DNA of 64,000 nt from contig NZ_JAPWDU010000003.1 of NCBI RefSeq assembly GCF_027257155.1, forward strand, positions 186,001 to 250,000, read 5' to 3'. The position numbers and the translations under genes are program-made. Positions 1 through 8,213 of this stretch are shown here, piece after piece. Below the pieces are notes generated by a model. That model did no database searches and had not been told where the DNA came from. It worked only from the letters and a program-made list of their open reading frames with translations. Within the stretch, counting starts at the first letter, position 1. Every line of letters begins with the position of its first letter. This DNA is from Cerasicoccus sp. TK19100. Lineage in GTDB: Bacteria; Verrucomicrobiota; Verrucomicrobiia; Opitutales; Cerasicoccaceae.

Positions 1-699
1 GGTGCCTTCTATCCGCAATGGCATAAATACAGCGCGCGCGAGGTGGATGGGCTCATCGTCGCCGGCATTCACCACTACGAAATGGACGAGTGCCTCATCA
101 AGCTCGTCGAGGAGAAGCTGCCCGTGGTGACTGCGTTTGCGCTCGATACCGTGAAGGGCATCCCGAACGTCAACCCCAACCCCGACGACAGTTCCTACCT
201 GGCCACCAAGCACCTGATCGAAAACGGCTGCAAACGCATCGCCTACATTGATAATTTCGAGCTCCGCAAGAGCGGCTACCAGCAAGCGCTCAAAGATCAC
301 GGCATTGCCTACGACGCGCAGTTGGTCAACGAATGCAGCAACGAGAATGCATTCCGCCCCGAGATCGGTGCCGAGACCGTGGCCCAACTCATTGAGTCAG
401 GCATTTCGTTCGACGCGCTCATTGCCCAGTCGGATCCCATGGCGTTTGCCGCCGTAATGGAGCTACAGCGCCGGGGCCTTCACGTGCCCAACGACGTGCA
501 AGTCATCGGCTTTGACAACTCGCCCATATGCGAACTTTGCAATCCAAAGTTAAGCTCTGTCGCAAACAACATGCGCCTGACTGGTGAGAAGGCGATGGAG
601 GCGATTATCGACCTGATCGAAGAACGCCCATTCGCCCACCCCAAGCTGCCCCCTTCGCTAACCCAACGAGAGAGCACCGTAAAAAAGAAAACGCGCTAA
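1..699 (+). CDS. LacI/GalR-family transcriptional regulator, C-terminal part (5' end outside window)
   Basis: The reading frame is open to the left edge, so the DNA-binding HTH is outside the window. What remains is the periplasmic-binding-protein-like effector domain: DGLIVAGIHH, then YLATKHLIENGCKRIAYID, and near the C-terminus DVQVIGFDNSPICE, which is the classic LacI family segment ending the ligand-binding lobe. The family represses or activates sugar-use genes in response to a bound sugar. The C-terminal tail is lysine-rich (TVKKKTR). The gene is convergent with the glycosyltransferase gene and overlaps it by 3 bases at the stop codons. The ligand cannot be told from this fragment. A GTG at 43 could be mistaken for the start, but the frame continues upstream with plausible sequence. 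Confidence 0.85.
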   Translation, partial: GAFYPQWHKYSAREVDGLIVAGIHHYEMDECLIKLVEEKLPVVTAFALDTVKGIPNVNPNPDDSSYLATKHLIENGCKRIAYIDNFELRKSGYQQALKDHGIAYDAQLVNECSNENAFRPEIGAETVAQLIESGISFDALIAQSDPMAFAAVMELQRRGLHVPNDVQVIGFDNSPICELCNPKLSSVANNMRLTGEKAMEAIIDLIEERPFAHPKLPPSLTQRESTVKKKTR

Positions 700-1808
700 C
701 CCACGCTAACAAGCTCTGGCGCTGACTGCTCGTTGGCCGCTTCCATCTGGCGTATCCGCGCGATGCGCTCGCGGAAAGGCTGATCCAGCTCGACCAAACC
801 GAGCGGCTCCAATTCGGCAAGCTCGTCAACCGGGCGGGCGTGTTGGCGAATTAAGTCACCAAAGTCTGCCATGCCCTTTTCCTGCAATGCAGCGTAGCTT
901 ATTTGGTAGTGGTTTACCGACACACCATCGTATCGCTTGTTGATTATTTGCTTCAGGCTTTCGCCGTAGTCTGCGACTACTTTGTAATGTCGCAGGACGC
1001 CCGTAAACCCCGCAATACGCGCACCAAAAATCGCGTGCGAATTCAGCACGAGGGGCCTCACACTGCCCGAATAGTGGAAGAACGGTGTTTTCGTCGCAAA
1101 GTCCCGCACGCCGAATAAATCCATGCGCAATCCACCCATCAAACCCTGCAGGGATGGCTTAGCCAGTTGGTTGCGATGCAGTCTGGTGTTAAAATGAAAT
1201 GACCGTAGCTGATAGCCGGAAAGATAAAGGTTCGGGTAAAGCGCGCGAAAGGTCGCTAAGTCCGGTGATGCGATGAACTCGGCCTCCAGGCTCTCGCCAC
1301 AGGCGTCGATCATGTGCGCGACCAGCGCGTTCTGCCCCTGCGACTCCAGATGCTCAATCAGGGCATGCAGCGGCAAGTGCTGGCGGTAAGGCCAGTCAAA
1401 GTGTTCATCGCAATCGGCCACCAAGCACCAACGATTGTGCCCAAACTGATCCAAAGCCCACTCGCGCGCGACCACGTGATGCTCGCGGAATGGCAACCGA
1501 CAGCGGTAGATGCTGACGTCGTCATACGACTGAGCGATGCGGATGGTTTGATCCTGAGAGCCGTTGTCCAGGACGACAATATGGCCAAAGCCGAGCTCAC
1601 GGTGATGCTCAATAAACGATGGCAGGTAATGCTGCGCATCGTGCACAATCGTCACCAGCAGTGGTCGGTCGTCCGCAGGCGAAAAGGCTGACTGGATGCA
1701 CTCCAAATGACGCTCTACTCGCCGCCGGCGCCAGGGCTTCATGCCGATAAAAAAACCGGCCGCCAAAAGCCGGCGTGCCCTCCTCTTCCATTGCCTCGCA
1801 GTAGTCAT
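696..1808 (-). CDS. Family 2-like glycosyltransferase
   Basis: A cytoplasmic or membrane-associated glycosyltransferase of the GT-A fold is predicted. The segment LLVTIVHDAQHYLPSFIEHH followed by GFGHIVVLDNGSQDQT is the nucleotide-sugar-binding start of the Glyco_tranf_2_4 type, and WCLVADCDEHFDWPY carries the D-x-D-like metal site in the form DCDEHF. The N-terminus is basic (KRRARRLLAAGFF) and may touch the membrane. The start at the ATG at 1808 gives 370 residues; a TTG at 1847 in the same frame would add 13. No clear ribosome binding site supports either. The donor and acceptor are unknown, and no polysaccharide cluster surrounds it, so a role in surface glycan or glycoprotein decoration is only an inference. 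Confidence 0.75.
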   Translation of the reverse strand: MTTARQWKRRARRLLAAGFFIGMKPWRRRRVERHLECIQSAFSPADDRPLLVTIVHDAQHYLPSFIEHHRELGFGHIVVLDNGSQDQTIRIAQSYDDVSIYRCRLPFREHHVVAREWALDQFGHNRWCLVADCDEHFDWPYRQHLPLHALIEHLESQGQNALVAHMIDACGESLEAEFIASPDLATFRALYPNLYLSGYQLRSFHFNTRLHRNQLAKPSLQGLMGGLRMDLFGVRDFATKTPFFHYSGSVRPLVLNSHAIFGARIAGFTGVLRHYKVVADYGESLKQIINKRYDGVSVNHYQISYAALQEKGMADFGDLIRQHARPVDELAELEPLGLVELDQPFRERIARIRQMEAANEQSAPELVSVG

Positions 1809-1892
1809 TAGTTTGTAGTAAATCGTTAGCAGCCATTTTAGTAGCAAGACTTGTGCGCATATAAAAGCTCAAAGCCCAAAAGAGAGCCGGGT

Positions 1893-3107
1893 CTATTGCT
1901 CAGATTCGCGATTAGGATCCTTCAGCATGCAGGCAAAAATCGCGGCAATGGTCAAAGCGCCCAGATAAATAGTCAGCGCATGCGCCATTTCCGGCCAGCC
2001 ATGCGCCTGCGTATCCCCCGCGAGGAGCAGACCGGGAAAGGTCTGCAAAAGCGTCACCCCGGCAAAGCCCATGGTGTTGATGATGCCCAGCGCCGTGCCA
2101 CTCAACGAAGCCGGTGCCGCTCGGCCCGCCACCGCGAACGCCAGAATATTCATGCCCCCAAACAGGCCAAAGCCAAACCGCAGCAGGTAGATAACGCCCA
2201 GCGGCAACATCCCGGTAAAAAAGATTGCCCCGGTCACAACCAAGTGCCCGATCACACCGACCAGAATCAGCTTTTTAACACTATAGCGACCAGCCAACCA
2301 ACCAGCAACCGGGCTCCCAATGGCCCAACCCAGGAAAATCAACGCGTTGGCGACGGCGACCTCTTCCACCGGTAAGTCATAGGCGTATTGAAATGTCGCG
2401 TTCCACAAACCGGCAAAGCCCAGCAGCACGCCCATGCTCAAAAAATAAAACCCGCCCACGAGCCATATCTGCCGGTTCATCACCAGCTCGCCGACGCTTT
2501 TAGCCAAGTTACTTTGGCTGGTGTGCTTGGGTGGCGGTTGATCCGCCGGATGGTCCCGGACCACTGCCCAGATCGTGCCGGCCAAAATAAAACCAAACAC
2601 CGCGGATACGCCGATCTGCGTGCGCCAAGTGACGTGCGATTCCAGGTAGCGGGACAGTAAATCAAAGCCCGCCGCGCCGGCCACACCGGTCATCTCCGTG
2701 AGCCCGACAAACAGCGCGAACTTCTCCTTCGGGATCCAGCGCCCCGCCAAAAAACTGGCACCCACAAAACTAAACGATGCGCCCAGCCCCATGAGCAGCC
2801 GCCCCAGCCCAGCAAAAACCAAGCTGTCTGACATTGCGAAAACACAGGCTCCCGCCGCACAGACCAGCGCGGAGATCGTCATCAACAGCCGCGGGCTCCA
2901 TCGGTCCAGCATCACGCCAACAGGCACCTGCATCATTGCGTAGGCCACCGAAAACAAAGCTGTGAGCACGCCCACGCTGGTCACCGTCGCATGTAGGTCG
3001 GTCTGGATCTCTTTGGAAAAGACAGCCACCGAAACCTGCATCGAAAACTGATACAGCACGAAGACCGAGGCTACGCCCCATACAAAATACGGCTGCCAAA
3101 CACGCAT
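1893..3107 (-). CDS. Major facilitator superfamily transporter
   Basis: A 404-residue inner-membrane protein with about 12 hydrophobic helices is predicted. The motif VGVMLDRWSPRLLMT, between the second and third helices, is the MFS motif A (G-x-x-x-D-R-x-x-R), and GRLLMGLGASFSFVGA matches the fourth-helix motif. The central loop (VVRDHPADQPPPKH) is short and charged, as usual. These traits fit small-solute or sugar-phosphate/organic acid transporters, but the substrate cannot be named. It lies upstream, in transcription terms, of nothing else on its strand: the gene before it is on the far side of a 270-bp inverted-repeat element that ends just 43 bp before its start codon, which may have moved or replaced its promoter. 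Confidence 0.85.
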   Translation of the reverse strand: MRVWQPYFVWGVASVFVLYQFSMQVSVAVFSKEIQTDLHATVTSVGVLTALFSVAYAMMQVPVGVMLDRWSPRLLMTISALVCAAGACVFAMSDSLVFAGLGRLLMGLGASFSFVGASFLAGRWIPKEKFALFVGLTEMTGVAGAAGFDLLSRYLESHVTWRTQIGVSAVFGFILAGTIWAVVRDHPADQPPPKHTSQSNLAKSVGELVMNRQIWLVGGFYFLSMGVLLGFAGLWNATFQYAYDLPVEEVAVANALIFLGWAIGSPVAGWLAGRYSVKKLILVGVIGHLVVTGAIFFTGMLPLGVIYLLRFGFGLFGGMNILAFAVAGRAAPASLSGTALGIINTMGFAGVTLLQTFPGLLLAGDTQAHGWPEMAHALTIYLGALTIAAIFACMLKDPNRESEQ

Positions 3108-3150
3108 CAGCGCATACTGCGTGCCGCAACCAACTTCGCAAGCCTGGACC

Positions 3151-3420
3151 TAGAGCACTCTCACTTTAAATAGTCCGCTCAGGCCGCTGTGATTTTGTGT
3201 GTCCAGCAAGGCGCGAGGAGCGAAGCGGGCTGGAAGCCCGTGAGCGACGAGCAACGCTGCTGGCACGCAAAAGCACACGGTTACAAGCTTGGGGCGCAAA
3301 TGAAAGGTCGCGGCGTTGGAACCTCAATCACGGGCTTCTAGCCCGCTCAATCGGCTCCGCCTTGCGCTGCATTCATTTGCGCTCCCACCTGAGCGGGCTA
3401 CTTAAAGTGAGAGTGCTCTA
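3151..3420. repeat. MITE-like element with 33-bp terminal inverted repeats
   Basis: The left end (3151-3183) begins TAGAGCACTCTCACTTTAAA and the reverse complement of the right end (3388-3420) begins TAGAGCACTCTCACTTTAAG; the two arms differ at two or three positions over 33 bp. Inside is a second inverted repeat, with GCGGGCTGGAAGCCCGTGA near the left and its near-complement TCACGGGCTTCTAGCCCGC near the right. The element has no coding potential of note. Its right end supplies the TAG stop codon of the gene at 3418-4140. The size, nested palindromes and lack of genes fit a non-autonomous mobile or REP-type element; no target-site duplication was recognised. Confidence 0.7.
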
Positions 3421-4140
3421 ATCCAAAGACGCAGTCACGTCCGCAGCCTCGTCCTGATAGAAGTCACGAAAGCTTTTGCGCAGCACTCCGGAGATTGCTT
3501 CAAAATCCTCCGGCGTTGTTTTTAACAAGATCAAAGCCTGCTGATCGCCGAGGTTAAACCAGATCTCGCCGATGGCTTCCGCATAGGGCGTCCCGGGGTC
3601 CACGACGTAGTCTATTTCATAAAACGTCTTTCCGAATATACGCGGCGCACGCACACGCTCACGGGTGACGACTTCGCCATCACCATTATAAAACTCGCGC
3701 ACTTTGATCTCCTTGGGCGGGCTGATCCGCACCAGGCCTTGATCATCACGCACAAACTCAGCCCGTGTGCCGATTGCCGTCTCCAGTTTGTTCGCGTATT
3801 CGCGTATGGAGCGATCCAGCGGACCCGGCACCATAGCGCCTTCGGGGAGTAGATACATCGCGCACTCAACGCCTTCCTTATAGGGGAGGTCAATTTCCAT
3901 CGACTGCTCACGACTGCCCGAAAAGATGTTGAACGGTCGCGGCAAGGGACCGCACAGGCGCAAATCACCCGCGCGGATGATCATTTTGCGCGCCGTGTAG
4001 GTGTCGACAATTTCTTCCTCCATCTCCACGGTGGCAGGAGTCAGCCGGTCCAATGGCACACGGAGTATTTGGCCATCGACTGAAAAGGCCGACAAAAGCG
4101 AACAGGCAATGAGCGCCATCAACTGGTATTGGCGAGTCAT
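3418..4140 (-). CDS. Secreted protein of unknown function, in the prepilin operon
   Basis: This 240-residue protein starts with a signal peptide (MTRQYQLMALIACSLLSAFSVDGQ) and has no further membrane segment. The mature part is acidic and I recognise no domain. It is the last gene of the minus-strand run 7865 to 3418, starting 3 bp after the stop of the giant PilX-like protein, so translation is probably coupled. A similar arrangement exists at 33236-33979, where another secreted protein of about 245 residues follows another giant prepilin-like protein, although I see no clear sequence similarity between the two small proteins. Its stop codon lies in the end of an inverted-repeat element, so the original C-terminus may have been longer. 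Confidence 0.75.
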   Translation of the reverse strand: MTRQYQLMALIACSLLSAFSVDGQILRVPLDRLTPATVEMEEEIVDTYTARKMIIRAGDLRLCGPLPRPFNIFSGSREQSMEIDLPYKEGVECAMYLLPEGAMVPGPLDRSIREYANKLETAIGTRAEFVRDDQGLVRISPPKEIKVREFYNGDGEVVTRERVRAPRIFGKTFYEIDYVVDPGTPYAEAIGEIWFNLGDQQALILLKTTPEDFEAISGVLRKSFRDFYQDEAADVTASLD

Positions 4141-4143
4141 GGC

Positions 4144-6504
4144 TTATTGATAGAGTCCAGCCAAGCCGGTGTTGTAGTCATTCTCCGAAAGATACTCAAA
4201 GGAGATGCGGCGATAGGAGCGCACCAGCGGCGTTCCGGGAGGATAGCTGCCTTGCGCAAAAAGCAGGTTAAAGCCCCAATTCCGGTTCGGCGGCACGTAG
4301 TAATCATTAAAGTTGTCGGGCGCGCCTTCCGGGCGGACCTCACTCTCGAATAGGGATACCAGCGATCCGCGAATCGTCAGCGTGCGACCGGACCCCCAAT
4401 ACTCCAAGAAGCGCGGCAAGTTAATCACCCCGAGGCTTTGCGGCCGGGAAGGATCACGGTCGCCATAATAGGGCCCCTTCAGGTCGGGCGGTGTTCCGCA
4501 AACCATGGCCGCCGCGATCTCCATATGGCTGACCGCCGGACGCTTGCTTTGAATGTTGTTGCGGCCGTCCACATCACTGTGTTTGCGATTGTCCGGCCAA
4601 TTGCTGGACAACACGGTGATGCTATCGGCCATGATGGCGGCAGGCTGCTCGGAGCTGTTGTCCGGATTAGTGGCGGAGTTGCTTTGTTTGCTCCCATCTG
4701 CGTTGAAGTTGCCCACCGTGTAGAGCGGTGCATTCGTGGCGATCGTGAAACCGGGGTCCGCCTGGCCACTGGGCGCTGGAATTTCCTCGGCATCGATGAT
4801 CATCAGCGCCATATCGTCCATGACCTGCGGCACAATATTGTAGGTATTTTTCCCGGTCGATGTCCCATAATCGAAAGCGCCGTCTCCGTTGCTATCGGCT
4901 GTGCTCGTGGGGAATTCCACATAGACAACGCCGTTCCAGTGCTTATCGACATCGTAAGTTCCATTAAAGCCGGTGGCCCCGTTGTTCTTGCTATCAACAT
5001 ACGAGGCCAGTTTTTCCAAATCGAGGTAAACCACGTCGATCTCCTTGTTCTCACGATGGTCGTAGAGGCCTCCGGAAACGCCGTCACCGTCGGTGGTATA
5101 GGTTCTGGTCTGTTCCTCGTAGCGGTAAACCGGCGTTTGCACTTCGACTGTTTCCAGCCTCCACTTGCCACGCTTCTTTACCCAGCGCTCTTCGTAAGAC
5201 GTCTCGTAGTGATCCACCACTTGCACCGTTTCGGTGACCGTGTGGGTGACGACGCCATCGTTAAACATCTCAGGATATGGCGCATCAATGCCATCCATAT
5301 TGGCATTGGCATCTCCGATAATATCGCGCGGCAGTGTGACCGGAATCATCACGGGATCATTATTGTCGTCCATCACTGGCGTACTGAGCGAGTCACTGGA
5401 GTTGGACCGCTGGTAACGATAGCCCGAGAGCTTGTAGTAATCCTGTTTGCTGGGATCGCTTTGGCTGGCGTTACGCTCCATCTTGATGATGAGTCCGGCC
5501 TTGTAGGCCATTTTCTGGGATCGCATGTCTTCACTTTTGCGATCCGGATGGCCGGATGGCAGCAGCGGCTCGATCAATGAATAGCCGGTATTCTTGCGTT
5601 CATTTTGCGGCGTACTTTGGTCATCCTGCACGGAATCGCTAAAGGCGACAATGTTCTGGGTTTTAACGCCCATGGATCCATCGGCCACCCAACCCTTCCA
5701 ACGCTGGGCAGCGGCAGTTGCCCAGTTCTGGCTCAAGGAATCAAGTCCGTTCATCGAAGCCTGCTGCGTAGAAGAATACGGGAGATAGACCTCACCAGTA
5801 TTGTTAATTTTAAAAATGTTACCCGTTGCCGTGACTTTGCCATGGATGGTCAGCGTGTAGCCGGAATTCGGGCCCAACTCGATATCGCCATTGGCGTGAA
5901 CCGGGCCATGCACATCGAAATCGTAGCCTGGCTGGGCGCGCATATCGGAGTTATAGAAAATGGCGTTGGAGAAAAGCGGCGCGTCACGGATTTCAAACGT
6001 TTCCCGGGCAAAGGCAGTGATGCTATCGCCACGGGAGGTTTGCGCACTACCCTGCCCGTAAACTTCGATGCCGCGCACAAAGATCCGCTTGCCCCGCATC
6101 TCATCCAACTCGTTGGCCGGATCATCGGGATCAATAAATTTCCACACACCAGGCGGGATCACCCCACCCTGCACTCGAAGTGAGTCCGGCTTCACCTCGT
6201 TGCCCCGGTAGAACTCATCTACCGTATTGGGAATGGAGAGCGGATTCTTATCGGGACGAAGCTCGTAGGTATCGAAGGACGACGAGCGGATAAACCGCGA
6301 AGCAAGCTCGGCCGCACCATATTCCAAAGAGGCCTCCGCGGCGTTCTGCGCCTTCAGGCGCACCACGTGCCGCTCGTTAATTTTCATCTCGGAAACGGTG
6401 CCTTGCATAATGCTGGCAATGATGATGCCCAACACTGTGGCGGTCACCAAAACCAAGGCCATAGCCGACCCTGGGCGCTTATGCGATGACTGGTTGTATT
6501 TCAT
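4144..6504 (-). CDS. PilX-like giant prepilin-type protein
   Basis: A 786-residue exported protein with one N-terminal hydrophobic helix (SAMALVLVTATVLGIIIAS at residues 13-31), followed by KINERHVVRLKAQNAAEASL, which resembles the start of PilX-type minor pilins and of large verrucomicrobial pilin-like proteins. It lacks the glutamate at mature position 5 found in classical pilins. The rest is a large extracellular region rich in Asn, Asp and Tyr with stretches such as FSNAIFYNSDMRAQPGYDFDVHGPVHANGDIELG, suggesting beta-rich repeats. It lies in a tight operon with two shorter prepilins upstream and a secreted protein downstream. In type IV pilus and type II secretion systems, such PilX/GspK-like subunits sit at the tip with GspI/J partners. 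Its precise role is inferred from context. Confidence 0.7.
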   Translation of the reverse strand: MKYNQSSHKRPGSAMALVLVTATVLGIIIASIMQGTVSEMKINERHVVRLKAQNAAEASLEYGAAELASRFIRSSSFDTYELRPDKNPLSIPNTVDEFYRGNEVKPDSLRVQGGVIPPGVWKFIDPDDPANELDEMRGKRIFVRGIEVYGQGSAQTSRGDSITAFARETFEIRDAPLFSNAIFYNSDMRAQPGYDFDVHGPVHANGDIELGPNSGYTLTIHGKVTATGNIFKINNTGEVYLPYSSTQQASMNGLDSLSQNWATAAAQRWKGWVADGSMGVKTQNIVAFSDSVQDDQSTPQNERKNTGYSLIEPLLPSGHPDRKSEDMRSQKMAYKAGLIIKMERNASQSDPSKQDYYKLSGYRYQRSNSSDSLSTPVMDDNNDPVMIPVTLPRDIIGDANANMDGIDAPYPEMFNDGVVTHTVTETVQVVDHYETSYEERWVKKRGKWRLETVEVQTPVYRYEEQTRTYTTDGDGVSGGLYDHRENKEIDVVYLDLEKLASYVDSKNNGATGFNGTYDVDKHWNGVVYVEFPTSTADSNGDGAFDYGTSTGKNTYNIVPQVMDDMALMIIDAEEIPAPSGQADPGFTIATNAPLYTVGNFNADGSKQSNSATNPDNSSEQPAAIMADSITVLSSNWPDNRKHSDVDGRNNIQSKRPAVSHMEIAAAMVCGTPPDLKGPYYGDRDPSRPQSLGVINLPRFLEYWGSGRTLTIRGSLVSLFESEVRPEGAPDNFNDYYVPPNRNWGFNLLFAQGSYPPGTPLVRSYRRISFEYLSENDYNTGLAGLYQ

Positions 6505-6549
6505 AATAGCTAGCGGGTTCAGGTAGGAATGATCAAAAAAAAGCGCGCC

Positions 6550-7257
6550 TCAGCCTCGCGGCGAGATGGTGAAGTTATACGTGCCCGTCACCTCTTTGGC
6601 GTCATTGCCATGGATGATTTTTCCGTTCACCAGCACACTCTTTCCTTTGATGTTATAGAATAGAAATCCGTTCGCCAAGCCGTTCACCATATCGATGACC
6701 TCGGTGAACTCCTCGGCCTCCTGAATGCTTGGAATTAATTCCTCAACCGACTTTCGTTGCTGCGACACGGGGATATCGATATCGAACTTGAGCACCGGTG
6801 CTTCGGAGCCGCTGACCTCGCGGTCATCACGGAAGTAACCGATCAGGCGCACAATCGGAGCGGGTATGCTGTCGTAGAAATTGTCGTCCTCGCCATTGAA
6901 AATGAAGACGACAAAGTCCCCCTCTTGTTGCGAGTGCAGCCGGTAATCCTGCCCCGAGACATTATTCGGCGGCTTGCGGAAATCACCATTGGGTGAGTAA
7001 TTATTCGGTAAGGGGAAAAAGCTCTTATAGAGGACGAAGCTATTGGCCTGGCGTGCCTCACCAGACATTTCGCTGGTCACAGTCCGCACGTCGCGATTGA
7101 TCTCCAGCTTCTCCTGGGTCACGAAGCTCGCCTTGAAATTTTGAATGAAGAAGGAGCTTACGCCCACCATGAGTGTGCCCATGATGGTGACGCTCACCAT
7201 GAGCTCGACCAATGTCATGCCATGGCTGCGGAAACGGCGATGTGTTGAGCGTTTCAT
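6550..7257 (-). CDS. Prepilin-type protein, PilW/GspJ-like
   Basis: The N-terminus MKRSTHRRFRSHG|MTLVELMVSVTIMG carries a class III prepilin leader: a basic leader ending in Gly, then Met, then Glu at mature position 5 and a hydrophobic helix. Prepilin peptidase would cut after the Gly and methylate the Met. The rest (235 residues in all) is an extracellular domain with FVVFIFNGEDDNFYD. The ATG at 7257 was chosen because it sits directly after the stop of the preceding prepilin gene and gives a normal leader; an in-frame start 18 codons upstream would overlap that gene. It is the second gene of the operon and, by size and order, resembles minor pilins PilW or pseudopilin GspJ. Confidence 0.8.
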   Translation of the reverse strand: MKRSTHRRFRSHGMTLVELMVSVTIMGTLMVGVSSFFIQNFKASFVTQEKLEINRDVRTVTSEMSGEARQANSFVLYKSFFPLPNNYSPNGDFRKPPNNVSGQDYRLHSQQEGDFVVFIFNGEDDNFYDSIPAPIVRLIGYFRDDREVSGSEAPVLKFDIDIPVSQQRKSVEELIPSIQEAEEFTEVIDMVNGLANGFLFYNIKGKSVLVNGKIIHGNDAKEVTGTYNFTISPRG

Positions 7258-7259
7258 AA

Positions 7260-7865
7260 TTAATAGATGGGGATAACGGATTTCACGACGCACACACTGC
7301 CATCCAACCACTTGGAGCCGCGGCCAGCGGGCGTCTTATACTCGTAGTTGATGCGGATTTCGTATGCCTGATAGGGCTTGCTGCCGGTATTCAAATCCCT
7401 GGCGCTCAGCGTGAAACGCATCGGCATCACGACTTGGCGCAGGTCACCATCTTCACCGCGCAAATCGATAACGATGTCCCGGCTGTTCGTGACGTCGTCC
7501 CCGAAGTAAAGCAAATCGTCAACCGTAGTGGAATTGTTGGCCAATGAGGGGGTCACCGCGCGTAGCGAAAGGGGCACCTTGTGGTCCTCTACGCTCTTCT
7601 TGATATCCACTTCAAAATCCATGGCCATCATCTGCTCGGCATACCCCTGGGCGATGTCGTTGGCCGTCACCATGTAAATGTTCGTCTCCGCCAATCGACG
7701 CGACATCAGGACTGAATTCGTCGTCACCATTGCCAGGAGGCCAAAGAGCACCGTGGCGACAAGCACCTCAACCAGAGACATGCCCCGGCGCATCAAAAAT
7801 CCACACCGGCGATTGGGACCTGAGATCCGCGGAGAAGCGGGCTGATAGGACCGAATCATTAACAT
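7260..7865 (-). CDS. Prepilin-type protein, PilV/GspI-like
   Basis: The first gene of the prepilin operon, 201 residues. The leader ends LMRRG|MSLVEVLVATVLFG, a textbook prepilin peptidase site with Glu at mature position 5, followed by the membrane helix. The leader is unusually long (about 28 residues) if the ATG at 7865 is used; an internal Met (FLMRRGMS) would give a leader of only a few residues. The remainder is a short globular domain of the PilV/GspI kind. Downstream genes follow with gaps of a few bases. Two short palindromes lie 97-132 bp upstream of its start and may be regulatory. Core pilus genes are not in this window apart from the ATPase at 13581. Confidence 0.75.
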   Translation of the reverse strand: MLMIRSYQPASPRISGPNRRCGFLMRRGMSLVEVLVATVLFGLLAMVTTNSVLMSRRLAETNIYMVTANDIAQGYAEQMMAMDFEVDIKKSVEDHKVPLSLRAVTPSLANNSTTVDDLLYFGDDVTNSRDIVIDLRGEDGDLRQVVMPMRFTLSARDLNTGSKPYQAYEIRINYEYKTPAGRGSKWLDGSVCVVKSVIPIY

Positions 7866-8213
7866 AATATTAATAATTCGCTAGTAGACCCTAAATTGCA
7901 ACGCAAAAGACCCTAGTAAAGTCTGCGCATACGCCCTACGGGTAAGATGTAGTTTCCAAGCTTATACCGTGTATAAAACTAGAGTCACAAGACTCTAATC
8001 CTGGAACTCAGGCTGCCAAATGCCTTAGCTTTCTGCTGATTATTCTTTGATAATAAGGAATATATGACAGATCCCGACACCGTCACGGATTCACGGCCAC
8101 AATTAATGAAACCGTGACAAGTGATACACCAGGCTCAAGTCGCCACATCGGCTTCACTAAATCTCTATCGGCTACCGCAAAAAAACAACCCCAGCCAATA
8201 AGGCGCAAAGACT
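7866..8213. other. Intergenic region upstream of the prepilin operon, no gene seen
   Basis: About 350 bp without a convincing gene. It must hold the prepilin operon promoter on the minus strand. I see three inverted repeats: TTATAC-CGT-GTATAA at 7962-7976, TAGAGTC-ACAA-GACTCTA at 7980-7997, and GTCACGG at 8082-8088 paired with CCGTGAC at 8112-8118. On the right it also contains the region after the ppc stop codon, where I find no strong terminator hairpin. Confidence 0.5.
7962..7997. promoter_or_regulatory. Two adjacent perfect short palindromes, possible operators
   Basis: TTATAC-CGT-GTATAA (6-bp arms) and TAGAGTC-ACAA-GACTCTA (7-bp arms) lie 4 bp apart, about 100-130 bp upstream of the first prepilin gene. 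They may bind a regulator or form small hairpins in a long leader. Function is inference from position only. Confidence 0.35.

Noticed and set aside
4438-5580. 380-codon open frame antisense to the PilX-like gene
   Set aside because: It is a shadow of the real gene, with no ribosome binding site or recognised family.
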